Assembly: GCA_014729595.1 (NCBI GenBank)
Contig: WJJU01000082.1
Span: 1 to 10,065, forward strand
Length of the DNA stretch: 10,065 bases
Reading direction: 5' to 3'
Source of the DNA: Chitinivibrionales bacterium
Lineage (GTDB): Bacteria; Fibrobacterota; Chitinivibrionia; Chitinivibrionales; WJMI01
Shown: positions 1 to 7,076 of the stretch, one piece after another
Numbering within the stretch: the first letter of the stretch is position 1
Layout of the letters: every line of letters starts with the position of its first letter
Notes under the pieces: model-generated
Database searches by the model: none
What the model saw: only the letters and a program-made list of their open reading frames with translations
Told to the model about the DNA's origin: nothing
Program-made: the position numbers and the translations under genes

Positions 1-719
1 ACTATAAACTCACCAAAGAGACGATCGCGCCCGGTGGCAACACCGACAACTTGGTGGGAACCGATGAGCGGTTTGAAGTTCTCAAATTTAATACGCAGTT
101 GCAGGTGACGCCGTGGGTGATGGACTCCGGCTATGTAATGGTGGAAATTCGCCCGGAATTCAATATCCCGCGTTCCGGCGGTGATCCCAACAGCCCGCCC
201 AATGTGGATACTCGCGTACTCGAATCCATGGTGCGTCTTCGTGACGGTCAGACAATCGTTTTAGGGGGCCAGCGCCAGACCGAGAACATAATTAAAGGAA
301 GGGGGGTGCCGTTTCTGAGCAGTATCCCTATTCTGGGTTGGCTCTTTTCGGACAAACAGTTCGCCAAAGTCGAAACGCAGATGATGATTTTCTTGACGCC
401 GCACGTGTATTACGGCGATGAAGGGACCGTGTCGCCCGATGACTACTTTGGTGACGAAATTAACCGCATGTTGGATAAACACGACCCCGACAGGCTTCGC
501 CGACGCATTGAGGAGCGGCGGGAAAATCGGCGCGAAAAACGGGAAGAGGAGCGGCGAGAAGAGAAGGGAAACGAGGTGACTACGCTAATAGCGACCGAGG
601 CGGTGGACGAAAACGCCGACGATGAAACGAAAGAAAAAAAGAAAATTCGTTGGCCGTGGCAACGGCGCGAGCAAGCCGATACGCTCAGCGAGCCTAAAGA
701 GCAGGGAGAAAAGCCATGA
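1..719 (+). CDS. Secretin (GspD/PilQ family), C-terminal part, partial at the left edge
   Basis: This is the end of an outer-membrane secretin, the multimeric pore of T2SS and T4P machines. The reading frame is open from the window edge (first whole codon at 3), so the gene begins outside. The secretin-domain signature is clear: a DGQTIVLGG motif near 243-269, then VPFLSSIPILGWLF near 306-350, closing with MIFLTPHV near 385-408. These match the conserved end of the secretin barrel domain. After it, from about 470, comes an unusual tail of about 80 residues rich in Arg, Glu and Lys, with repeated RREKREEE-like sequence and a final WPWQRRE segment. It lies where an S-domain (pilotin-binding) or cytoplasmic-type linker could be, but shows no recognisable S-domain. 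The stop overlaps the next gene by ATGA. GspD and PilQ cannot be separated from this fragment; the family call is firm. Confidence 0.93.
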   Translation, partial: YKLTKETIAPGGNTDNLVGTDERFEVLKFNTQLQVTPWVMDSGYVMVEIRPEFNIPRSGGDPNSPPNVDTRVLESMVRLRDGQTIVLGGQRQTENIIKGRGVPFLSSIPILGWLFSDKQFAKVETQMMIFLTPHVYYGDEGTVSPDDYFGDEINRMLDKHDPDRLRRRIEERRENRREKREEERREEKGNEVTTLIATEAVDENADDETKEKKKIRWPWQRREQADTLSEPKEQGEKP

Positions 720-2278
720 GGACATACCTCTCAATGCTGATGTCGACAATTTGCACGCTTTTGTGTTGCGCGGATTACGATCTTCTCGAAACCGGCGAAG
801 CGGAATCGGTTCAATTGCAGATCAGTGGTGTAAGTGCTAATTCCGTGACACTTCGCTGGTCGCAATACGAGAAAAGCAACTTTGCAAAATACTCGGTATA
901 TTACGGCTACGGAGAAAACGACATTATCGATATCAATGATACCCTTGCGGACACGCTTACCTATGCACGCGATACGCAAAAAACGATCTGGAATCTTGAG
1001 CCGAGTACGCTATACCATTTTCGGGTCATCGTTCACACGACAGGGGGCGAAACGGCGCCGAGCGCCGTTGTCGATACGACAACATTGCCGGATCCTTACC
1101 GTCGCATATTCGTTAAGGCCGATTCAATTTCCGATACTTCGGCGATTGTATCGTGGTCCGATAGCCGGTCGGGCAAACGATACCGGGTGTTTTGGCGTGA
1201 TACATCGTATGACGTCGACTCCGGAAGTACCGCGGGAATGACGGCAGTCGAGGTACACGATGACTCAACAGAAACAATCACGACACTACGCTCGTCAACC
1301 ACCTATGAACTTTCGGTATCCGCGCTGAACGAATACGGCGAAGCCATCCTCGGCAGCGACACGGTTCTCATCACTACCCGTCGCCCCGAGCCCGATTCGG
1401 TCACAATCGATATCGATGAGGCTTCATTGACGGATAGCTCGGCGGTGCTCAGGTGGACACAAAACCATAATCATGATTTTATGCACTATGTCGTACGCCG
1501 CGGCACGGCCCCGTTCGATTCTCTCTTTGACCGCGACGCCGGCGCGGTGTTCGATACGCTCGATACTCTTACCGGCTTAGATGACAGCACCACGTACTAT
1601 GCTCGCGTGTTCGTGGTAGACTCTCTGGGTTATTGGAGTGCGAGTAACCTGGATTCCTTTACAACCTTGGCAACCGTGCCGGATTCCGTAACCCTTACTC
1701 TCCAAAACGTTACGGATAGCTCGGTGGCGCTCGCGTGGGACAAAACCACACTCGACACAAGTGATTTCGGATCGTACCAAATTCACTGGAGCACCGACCC
1801 CAACGTTGACACCGGATCAAGCCGTCGGAAAAGCATTTTTTCTCCCGAAACCACTTCGGACACGCTAAAAATCGATACTCTCGCTCAGTACTACATCACC
1901 TTGTTTTTGTATACCAATGCCGGCCGGTTTGTTGGGAGCAATGAAGTGGTGAACTACCCTGTTTGGTTATATGATGGGGCGTTTATCTCCGACTCAATAG
2001 TTCAACTTACGTGGAAAAAGTACATCGGCGAGGCACTCCAACGGTACGTGGTGTATCGTGATACGGTTTCGGGCGTGACTAATACAAAAGGCATTTTAAT
2101 CCCTGATCCGTTGAGGTACGAAGAAGGGGAACAGCCCATGGCACGACGGCTGGACACGTTGCATAGTGGGGGGGAGTACTATTACCGGGTTTTTGTCGAT
2201 GTCGAAGGCGAACAGTTGAAAGGGTCCAATGAAGTCAAGGTGGAGTATCGACCGGAGCTTGATTCTCCGCAAGAATGA
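716..2278 (+). CDS. Exported protein of five tandem fibronectin type III domains, possible lipoprotein
   Basis: 520 residues. A short hydrophobic N-terminus (about residues 4-17) ends in a Cys-Cys pair (C17, C18) followed by Ala-Asp, which resembles a lipoprotein signal although the residues before the Cys are not a textbook lipobox. The rest is five fibronectin type III-like repeats at about 31-123, 130-222, 226-318, 322-414 and 416-511. Each has the expected marks: a V-x-L-x-W strand, a central Y-x-V-x-Y/W strand, and an L-x-x-x-T-x-Y-x-x-R-V-like strand (L94 to V104, T195 to V201, L288 to V298). The product is therefore likely a beta-rich protein in the periplasm or on the outer membrane. 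The start is chosen because an AGGGAG ribosome site (703-708) lies 7 nt upstream and the ATG overlaps the secretin stop. Its place beside the secretin suggests a secretin-associated role (pilotin, scaffold or peptidoglycan contact), but this is inference. A G7 run lies at 2168-2174. Confidence 0.85.
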   Translation: MRTYLSMLMSTICTLLCCADYDLLETGEAESVQLQISGVSANSVTLRWSQYEKSNFAKYSVYYGYGENDIIDINDTLADTLTYARDTQKTIWNLEPSTLYHFRVIVHTTGGETAPSAVVDTTTLPDPYRRIFVKADSISDTSAIVSWSDSRSGKRYRVFWRDTSYDVDSGSTAGMTAVEVHDDSTETITTLRSSTTYELSVSALNEYGEAILGSDTVLITTRRPEPDSVTIDIDEASLTDSSAVLRWTQNHNHDFMHYVVRRGTAPFDSLFDRDAGAVFDTLDTLTGLDDSTTYYARVFVVDSLGYWSASNLDSFTTLATVPDSVTLTLQNVTDSSVALAWDKTTLDTSDFGSYQIHWSTDPNVDTGSSRRKSIFSPETTSDTLKIDTLAQYYITLFLYTNAGRFVGSNEVVNYPVWLYDGAFISDSIVQLTWKKYIGEALQRYVVYRDTVSGVTNTKGILIPDPLRYEEGEQPMARRLDTLHSGGEYYYRVFVDVEGEQLKGSNEVKVEYRPELDSPQE

Positions 2279-3681
2279 ACACGCTTGTCACTTGCATTGG
2301 AAATACTCAGAGCATGAAACAGCAACTTCGCAACCTTTTTACGACGCTCAATCCCCGCCGTTCTCTCCATTGGGGGGTGGCGCGAGACGGTGATTTAAGC
2401 ACCTATGTGTTAATCGCGCAAGACGGCGAGATGTGTCGAATACTCTTTGCCGGGGATTGCATGCCTCGCTTGTCGGATCTCATGCGCCCGGTACCGATAC
2501 ATGCGGATTTAGGCCTCACGCCGGTGACGCTCATATCCGAAGATCTTCAAGGCGAAGAGCCCGAGCTATGGCTGGATCGCAACGAGGAGCGTATCATCCC
2601 GCGGGGATTGACCGCCGATCAGGTTGTGAGCGAATGGGCCGTTCATGAAAGCCGCGTGTATGCCGCGACCATACAAAAAGAGAAGCTCCAAGAAACGATC
2701 GAGCGCATTCGAGGTGACTCTTATGTACTTGCATCGCTGTCCGTATCCTTATGGGGTCTTGCACGGCTCTACGCGAACTACATACGGGAACCTTTCATCC
2801 TGATTGCAAGTGGAGCGGAGGGGACGTCGATTGGGTATGTGGCCGAGGGTTTTCTCGAGCGCCTGCTGACCTTCTGGCCCACTCGCGATGAACTCGAAGC
2901 TCAACCGGAGCAGGAAGGACGCCGGCTTGCCGGTCTGTGCAACTCCCTTGCCCGTGCCGCGACTCGTACAATTGTAGCGGCACCGGGATTGGACGGGCGG
3001 GTGTTGCCGGAAAAGCTTGTGGTTGAAGGCTACGAAATACTGCCGCCCCCCGTAATCGACGGGGTATCTCCCCGATATCATCGTGCCTACGCTTTGGCGC
3101 TGCACGAAGACACGCACCTTGAATTTTCGCCGTATGAGGACACGCATTCATCACTGGTGCTCGCCGGTACGCGTCGACGCGCTCTGAAGGTTGCGCGCGC
3201 GGCGCTGTGGGTGGTTTTGGTGGGTGCCGCGCTTGTTGGGTTGGGAACGGCAACCGTTGCGACCGCGGAAAGGGCGGTTGCGCGTAGGCTGGAGCCGGTG
3301 CGCGCTCAAATTAGCGAACTCGATCGCCATACGGCCGTTCGTGACTCGCTTATGGAGCTTTTTCGGCGTAAAGCACGCTTTGTCGGCAGAGAGAGCATCG
3401 TAACCTATATGATCGGAGAACTTCAGACGGTGTTTCCGGAAGGAATATGGGCGGAGCGGATATCTCTTTCGGAAAAGGGCGCCGATTCTTGGGATCTCGA
3501 GGTGCTCGCTATGGCCCAATCGACGGCAACGATTCCAGAGATGATGAAACGGCTTGGTGAAGTGGCGGGTGTTAAACACGTGCGCATGTTGTACAGCGAG
3601 CAAACCACGCTTGGGCGGGGAAGGCGGGGGCGGAAGGTGGTGCGATTCAAGGTTAGCGGGGAGTGGAAGCCGGCTCAATGA
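2275..3681 (+). CDS. GspL-like / PilM-PilN fusion, inner-membrane alignment-complex protein
   Basis: 468 residues in three parts. Residues 1-300 look like a degenerate actin-like (ASKHA) domain as in PilM and the cytoplasmic part of GspL: strand-rich start near 31-55, an ILIASGAEGTSIGYV stretch near 173-190, and a closing YHRAYALALHE helix near 267-277 like the A-x-A-L-G-L-A-L end of PilM. A basic RRRALK segment precedes one transmembrane helix at about 309-329. The periplasmic part (330-468) resembles PilN, with a coiled start, a VFPEGIWAERISL strand and a later EMMKRLGEVAGVKHVRML motif. GspL has this same layout, so GspL homologue and PilMN fusion are nearly equivalent descriptions. In such machines the protein links the cytoplasmic ATPase to the periplasmic complex. 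The ATG at 2275 overlaps the previous stop; an alternative ATG lies at 2314. No classical phosphate-binding motif is evident, as is usual for GspL. Confidence 0.75.
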   Translation: MNTLVTCIGNTQSMKQQLRNLFTTLNPRRSLHWGVARDGDLSTYVLIAQDGEMCRILFAGDCMPRLSDLMRPVPIHADLGLTPVTLISEDLQGEEPELWLDRNEERIIPRGLTADQVVSEWAVHESRVYAATIQKEKLQETIERIRGDSYVLASLSVSLWGLARLYANYIREPFILIASGAEGTSIGYVAEGFLERLLTFWPTRDELEAQPEQEGRRLAGLCNSLARAATRTIVAAPGLDGRVLPEKLVVEGYEILPPPVIDGVSPRYHRAYALALHEDTHLEFSPYEDTHSSLVLAGTRRRALKVARAALWVVLVGAALVGLGTATVATAERAVARRLEPVRAQISELDRHTAVRDSLMELFRRKARFVGRESIVTYMIGELQTVFPEGIWAERISLSEKGADSWDLEVLAMAQSTATIPEMMKRLGEVAGVKHVRMLYSEQTTLGRGRRGRKVVRFKVSGEWKPAQ

Positions 3682-4208
3682 GGATAAGAGATACCATAAG
3701 CATTCATCGGTGGTATTTTGCGCTGGGATTGTGGCTTATAGCTCTACTTGCGGTTATATGGTATTTAATCATTCCGACGTCGTGTGCGCGCTTGGCCGAT
3801 ATCGCCGAAATTCGCGCGGATATGGCCGTTGCGACACGTGCCGAAACGCTGCCCAGAGAACTGGCGACCTTACAAGACGAAGCGAAGCGTATCGATAGCC
3901 TTCTTGCCTCATTCGAGAACCAAAAAGCGTTTCGGGAAGCGCAGGTGGTCGAAAAAGTATATACGCTGGCGGATTCCGCCAACTGCAACGTATCAAAAGT
4001 CGAGATCGGTGAGCCGATCAGCGTTGGCGATGTGGTCGAAATACCGATCATGCTCAACGGGCTTGGGTCGTATGAATCTATCGGTAAACTTATCGACGGC
4101 GTAGAAAATTGTGAATACGCTACCCGTGTTCGTCAAGCGCTGTTGAACAAAAACGGTAAGGATGAAGGAACCCTGTATTTGGATTTCGTGGTCATGGAAG
4201 GGCAATGA
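3678..4208 (+). CDS. PilO/GspM-like inner-membrane alignment protein
   Basis: 176 residues from the ATG at 3678. A basic N-terminus (MRIRDTISIHR) is followed by a single transmembrane helix at about 12-32, a charged helical stretch predicted to form a coiled coil at about 40-90, and a mixed alpha/beta C-terminal domain whose ending (GTLYLDFVVMEGQ) fits the ferredoxin-like fold of PilO and GspM. In T4P and T2SS this protein pairs with PilN/GspL in the periplasm. An in-frame GTG at 3663 would add five residues. The ATG is preferred because it forms the same ATGA overlap as its neighbours and has a GGAAG site 8 nt upstream. Primary-sequence similarity in this family is always low, so the call rests on topology, length and position between the PilMN-like and PilP-like genes. 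Confidence 0.72.
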   Translation: MRIRDTISIHRWYFALGLWLIALLAVIWYLIIPTSCARLADIAEIRADMAVATRAETLPRELATLQDEAKRIDSLLASFENQKAFREAQVVEKVYTLADSANCNVSKVEIGEPISVGDVVEIPIMLNGLGSYESIGKLIDGVENCEYATRVRQALLNKNGKDEGTLYLDFVVMEGQ

Positions 4209-4693
4209 AAATGCGAAAAGTTGTCCTTATAGCTCTCATCGCGGTCGCGATTCCACTGTACGCGTGGGATGTATACCTGTTGATCAGCGGCTTTATGGGG
4301 AGTGGCGGCGGACACAAGGGAGTGCTTGATCCGGTCACGCATCGCGAAACCCCGAGAATCGCCGCGTTGCCGGTTGCCCGCTATGTTAAAAAGGGGCGGA
4401 GCCCGTTCCTGGCGCATAAACCTGAACCAAAACCAAAGCCCATTGTCCGCAAGCGCGCCGTCAAGCGCAAAAGAATTCGCAAACCGCCGCCTCCGCTCAA
4501 GCCTCCACAAATTAGGATTACGGGTATCTTATGGAATCCCGCCACTCCGATGGCTATGCTGAGGCTGCCGGACGGGTCGAGTACGGCGGCAAAGGCGGGA
4601 CACGAGCTGGCCGGGGGTATTACGGTAAAAAAGGTAGAGAAAAATGCGGTAGTCATACGGTATGCGGGGAAGGAATTCCGGATTGAGAAGTGA
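4205..4693 (+). CDS. PilP/GspC-like secretin-docking protein
   Basis: 162 residues. One N-terminal transmembrane helix (about 5-30) is followed by a linker very rich in Pro, Lys and Arg (about 60-100), then a compact beta domain at 100-162 beginning IRITGILWNP, continuing with an AMLRLPDG strand pair, AGHELAGGITVKKVEKNAVVI and ending with a YAGKEFRI strand. This matches the homology-region (HR) domain of GspC and the beta domain of PilP, which contact the N0 domain of the secretin and so connect the inner- and outer-membrane complexes. The gene starts with an ATGA overlap; a second ATG at 4211 would remove two residues. There is no PDZ domain, which separates it from full-length GspC of proteobacteria, and no PilP-type lipobox, so the anchor is GspC-like while the size is PilP-like. 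Confidence 0.72.
   Translation: MKMRKVVLIALIAVAIPLYAWDVYLLISGFMGSGGGHKGVLDPVTHRETPRIAALPVARYVKKGRSPFLAHKPEPKPKPIVRKRAVKRKRIRKPPPPLKPPQIRITGILWNPATPMAMLRLPDGSSTAAKAGHELAGGITVKKVEKNAVVIRYAGKEFRIEK
4670..4685 (+). promoter_or_regulatory. Ribosome binding site that decides a TTG start
   Basis: An AAGGAA site at 4670-4675 stands 7 nt before a TTG at 4683, inside the end of the preceding gene. The upstream in-frame ATG at 4662 has no recognisable ribosome site. The TTG is therefore the likelier start of the large pseudopilin gene. This is a reading of spacing and sequence only. Confidence 0.5.
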
Positions 4694-6065
4694 TCCGAAG
4701 TCGAGGGGCGTATGCGGATTAGCCCTCCGCGGTATCCACGCCAAACGGCACGACGCATCGGGCTATACTCTCTATCTGGTTCTCTTAGTGCTCGCCGTAG
4801 CGGGGACTCTTTTCACAATTTCGCTCACAAGCGCCGCACGTGTGCGGACTCTTGCCGCCGGACACCTACAGAGAGCCCAAGCCCGATTGCTTGCGCAATC
4901 CGGCTTGGAGAGAACGGAATATTTTCTGAATGGCGGTGACGGTCATGATCTTTACTGGGAAACTGAGGCATTTTCCGAACCTGTCCCCGCATTTGGTGAG
5001 ATCAACATCCAATGCTTTCGTCATGGAGTCTTCTCGCGGGTGATCAGTACGGGAATCCGTCTTAGAAAGAAATACCAACTCAAGGGCCTGTTGGGGCGGG
5101 ATTTACCGCCGAGTCTCAAGCCACTCCTTACGATCAGCGGCCACAGCGGCGGACTCAGGCTAATGGGTTCATCGCGTATCGACGGGACCGTCGTGTTGCA
5201 TCACGGCTCGGTTGTTCGCGGAGCGAGGCGTACGCCCGTTCGTGGGTACCGGAACTGGACCACCTACAGTGAATCTCCCGCGCTCCCTTTCGATATTACA
5301 CCGTTGTCGGACTTTATGGAGCGTTGTCGAGAGCGTATTGCGACGGCGCTTGCCGACGACACGGCGATTAGAGGGAATCTTTCCATCGGAACGGAGTCCG
5401 ACAGTCTGCTTCGTGAACCGCGTCTGGTAATTCTGGGTGATTGCCTCATAACCGGCGGGACCATGGCCGACATGACCATTATAGCTTCGGGCACTATTAC
5501 ACTGACCGAAAAGGCGTCGTGTTTCGGCTCTATGTTTTTGTCTGAGCGGATTACCGTAACCAAAGGTACCACTGAGCGGTGCGTTTTTTATGCCGACACG
5601 GTCATGGCAATCGTAGGCGGAAAACATGCATCGCAATTTTTCTGCGGTGATTCGATCAAGGTTGGTCGCGGAGCCGAGTTTCGGCCGATTTCGATTTGGG
5701 TATCCCGTCGTCGAGTCGCCGGGTCGACTTCGGGGGGGGGAGTGTTTTTTTCCGAAAAAGCGAATGTTGCCGGTCATGTTATCTGCTACAGTGAGACCGA
5801 TACGAATAGTCAAGGTGTTGCGGGGGGCGCATCGATAGCCATTGGTAAAGGATCTCGAGTGGAGGGGTGCCTTATTACCGATGGCGATATTGATTTACAG
5901 GAAGCTCATGTTCGCGGGCATATTTGGGCGCGTTCGATAGTCACCTTTCACCACAGAAGCACTCATATCAACACGCTCTTTGATTGTGTTCTTGAGCGCC
6001 CTTACGAAGAACTTGTCTTCCCTCTTCTTGGCAAGCCACCCGCCCAGGTGACCTTGATGCGGTGA
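4683..6065 (+). CDS. GspK-like tip pseudopilin with bactofilin-like beta-repeat body
   Basis: 460 residues from TTG 4683 (467 from ATG 4662; numbering here from 4662). A basic leader ends in G34, followed by YTLYLVLLVLAVAGTLF, a prepilin-type helix. Position +5 is Leu, not Glu, a known trait of the GspK tip pseudopilin. The helix continues into an ARLLAQSGLERTEYFL stretch typical of GspK and PilX-type proteins. From about 155 to 440 the protein is a chain of short beta segments and turns, with phrases such as GGLRLMGSSRIDGTVVL, IAIGKGSRVEGCLITDGDI and HVRGHIWARSIV that read like bactofilin or other beta-helix repeats. GspK homologues normally carry alpha-helical domains here instead. Nine Cys are spread over the body. 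A nine-G tract (5732-5740) followed by seven T lies in the coding region. It would cap the pseudopilus; the beta body may contact substrate, cell wall or surface. Confidence 0.72.
   Translation: MRSDPKSRGVCGLALRGIHAKRHDASGYTLYLVLLVLAVAGTLFTISLTSAARVRTLAAGHLQRAQARLLAQSGLERTEYFLNGGDGHDLYWETEAFSEPVPAFGEINIQCFRHGVFSRVISTGIRLRKKYQLKGLLGRDLPPSLKPLLTISGHSGGLRLMGSSRIDGTVVLHHGSVVRGARRTPVRGYRNWTTYSESPALPFDITPLSDFMERCRERIATALADDTAIRGNLSIGTESDSLLREPRLVILGDCLITGGTMADMTIIASGTITLTEKASCFGSMFLSERITVTKGTTERCVFYADTVMAIVGGKHASQFFCGDSIKVGRGAEFRPISIWVSRRRVAGSTSGGGVFFSEKANVAGHVICYSETDTNSQGVAGGASIAIGKGSRVEGCLITDGDIDLQEAHVRGHIWARSIVTFHHRSTHINTLFDCVLERPYEELVFPLLGKPPAQVTLMR
5732..5751 (+). repeat. Homopolymer tracts G9 and T7 inside the tip pseudopilin gene
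   Basis: Nine G at 5732-5740 and seven T at 5745-5751 encode Ser-Gly-Gly-Gly-Val-Phe-Phe-Ser. Gain or loss of one G would end the protein early: the +1 frame meets TGA near 5791 and the -1 frame meets TAG at 5836-5838. Such tracts are hot spots for slipped-strand change and also for sequencing error. Confidence 0.8.
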
Positions 6066-6092
6066 TATGACGAATGCACGACGAGGAACACG

Positions 6093-6491
6093 ATGGATAC
6101 GGGTCGAGAGCTAAAGCGAAAATTGCTTGTTGAAGCAAGCTTGTATGCGGACAAGCGGTGCCGTAGCGGCCATACGCTTCTTGAAGCCCTGGTTTCACTT
6201 TCGATTTTTTTGCTTGTTGTGGTGCCGCTTTTGGGAAGGGTGACTACGGGAACCGGCATGACAAAAGCGCAAGACGCTCTTGTTGCGGCAAGCCTTATAG
6301 AGCAGGCCGCCGTTGCGGTGGAGCTATATCCCAACGAAGTGAAGCCGGTGGAAAAGCGGAGATTGGGACCGCGCGAATACCAAATTCGTATCAGTAGATC
6401 CGGAAGTGGGCTCAATAAGTACCGTGTTCGCATTTCATCTGGTGGAGACGTAGTGGGAGAAGCCGTGATCTATCGGATGGAACGGCCATGA
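6093..6491 (+). CDS. GspI/PilV-like minor pseudopilin
   Basis: 132 residues. A 26-residue basic leader ends in RSG, with predicted prepilin-peptidase cleavage between G26 and H27. The mature start HTLLEALVSLSIFLLVVVPLL is a type IV pilin helix with the invariant Glu at +5 (E31). The remaining domain of about 85 residues is small and beta-rich, ending in a VRISSGGDVVGEAVIYRM hairpin, as in GspI. A GAGGA ribosome site at 6083-6087 precedes the ATG, and only 27 nt separate it from the upstream stop. Order K, I, J in one operon supports a tip complex, because GspI, GspJ and GspK form the ternary pseudopilus tip in T2SS. PilV of T4P is the alternative name for the same class. Confidence 0.8.
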   Translation: MDTGRELKRKLLVEASLYADKRCRSGHTLLEALVSLSIFLLVVVPLLGRVTTGTGMTKAQDALVAASLIEQAAVAVELYPNEVKPVEKRRLGPREYQIRISRSGSGLNKYRVRISSGGDVVGEAVIYRMERP

Positions 6492-6940
6492 GAACGATCG
6501 GAGGCCGGCGGGGTATGACTCTCGTGGAGCTGGTGATTGCGACGGCGGTTACCGGAACCATGATTTTGATACTCTTCACCGCCTATGGGGAGATGATCAA
6601 GGGGTTCTCGTGGAACACGCGCCATGCGGCAGGCATCCAAGAGATGATTCTTGTGCGCGCGGGGGTATCAGGCGTCCTTAAAGAGATCGAAATCGTGGTC
6701 TCGTGGCGCAAAAACGCCTTGGAATACCGTGAAAAGGAGAATGATTCGCCGCATACGCTTGTTTTCAGGGAAGGAACTCTTTATCACGAGGGAGAAATGC
6801 TTGTGGCTGATCTGGATAGCTTTTCGCTGGATGTTCGTAAAAAGCAGGCTGAGGACGGAAGGCGGATGCTGGTCTGGGAAGCGAAAATGCCGCGCAATCG
6901 ATGGGTTGGTGGGGCTTGGGCGGTGAGCGTGGAAGAGTAA
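6488..6940 (+). CDS. GspJ/PilW-like minor pseudopilin
   Basis: 150 residues. A short leader (MRTIGGRRG) ends in Gly, with cleavage predicted between G9 and M10. The mature start MTLVELVIATAVTGTMILILF is a classical class III signal with Glu at +5 (E14). The globular part is beta-rich, with paired strands at TLVFREGTLYHEGEMLVADL and MLVWEAKM, as seen in GspJ and PilW. The ATG overlaps the stop of the GspI-like gene by ATGA, pointing to coupled translation and equal dosage of the two partners. This is the last gene of the operon; no Rho-independent terminator follows directly after it. Confidence 0.8.
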   Translation: MRTIGGRRGMTLVELVIATAVTGTMILILFTAYGEMIKGFSWNTRHAAGIQEMILVRAGVSGVLKEIEIVVSWRKNALEYREKENDSPHTLVFREGTLYHEGEMLVADLDSFSLDVRKKQAEDGRRMLVWEAKMPRNRWVGGAWAVSVEE

Positions 6941-6966
6941 ATCTTATCGCTGCGTAAAAATCCGGT

Positions 6967-6994
6967 TTGACATGTATTTAAGCAATTGAATTAT
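6967..6994 (+). promoter_or_regulatory. Possible sigma-70-type promoter in the intergenic stretch
   Basis: A perfect TTGACA (6967-6972) is followed after 16 nt by AATTAT (6989-6994), which matches four of six bases of TATAAT. Transcription would begin near 7002, just before the hairpin at 7023. The wider string TTTGACATG (6966-6974) recurs on the minus strand upstream of the PHP gene. The -10 match is weak. Confidence 0.25.
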
Positions 6995-7022
6995 TTGGAG
7001 TTATGGCCAAGGTTATATCTAA

Positions 7023-7053
7023 TTCCGGATTTTACCATCGGTGAAATCCGGAA
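7023..7053. repeat. 14-bp hairpin with 3-nt loop
   Basis: TTCCGGATTTTACC (7023-7036) pairs with GGTGAAATCCGGAA (7040-7053) around the loop ATC. Thirteen pairs are Watson-Crick and one is T-G. No T-run follows on either strand, so it is not a typical Rho-independent terminator for the pilus operon. It may be an RNA stem, a Rho-dependent 3' end stabiliser or a protein-binding palindrome. Confidence 0.75.
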
Positions 7054-7076
7054 ATCTCAATTTATGTTTAACGGAT

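Noticed and set aside
2749..3678. Three overlapping antisense frames opposite the GspL/PilMN-like gene
   Set aside because: They overlap each other in different frames, are rich in Arg, Pro and Ser, and look like mirror frames of a GC-rich gene.
5169..5813. Antisense frame of 214 codons opposite the tip pseudopilin gene
   Set aside because: Low-complexity basic composition, no ribosome site, and it lies entirely against a gene with clear pilin features and operon context.
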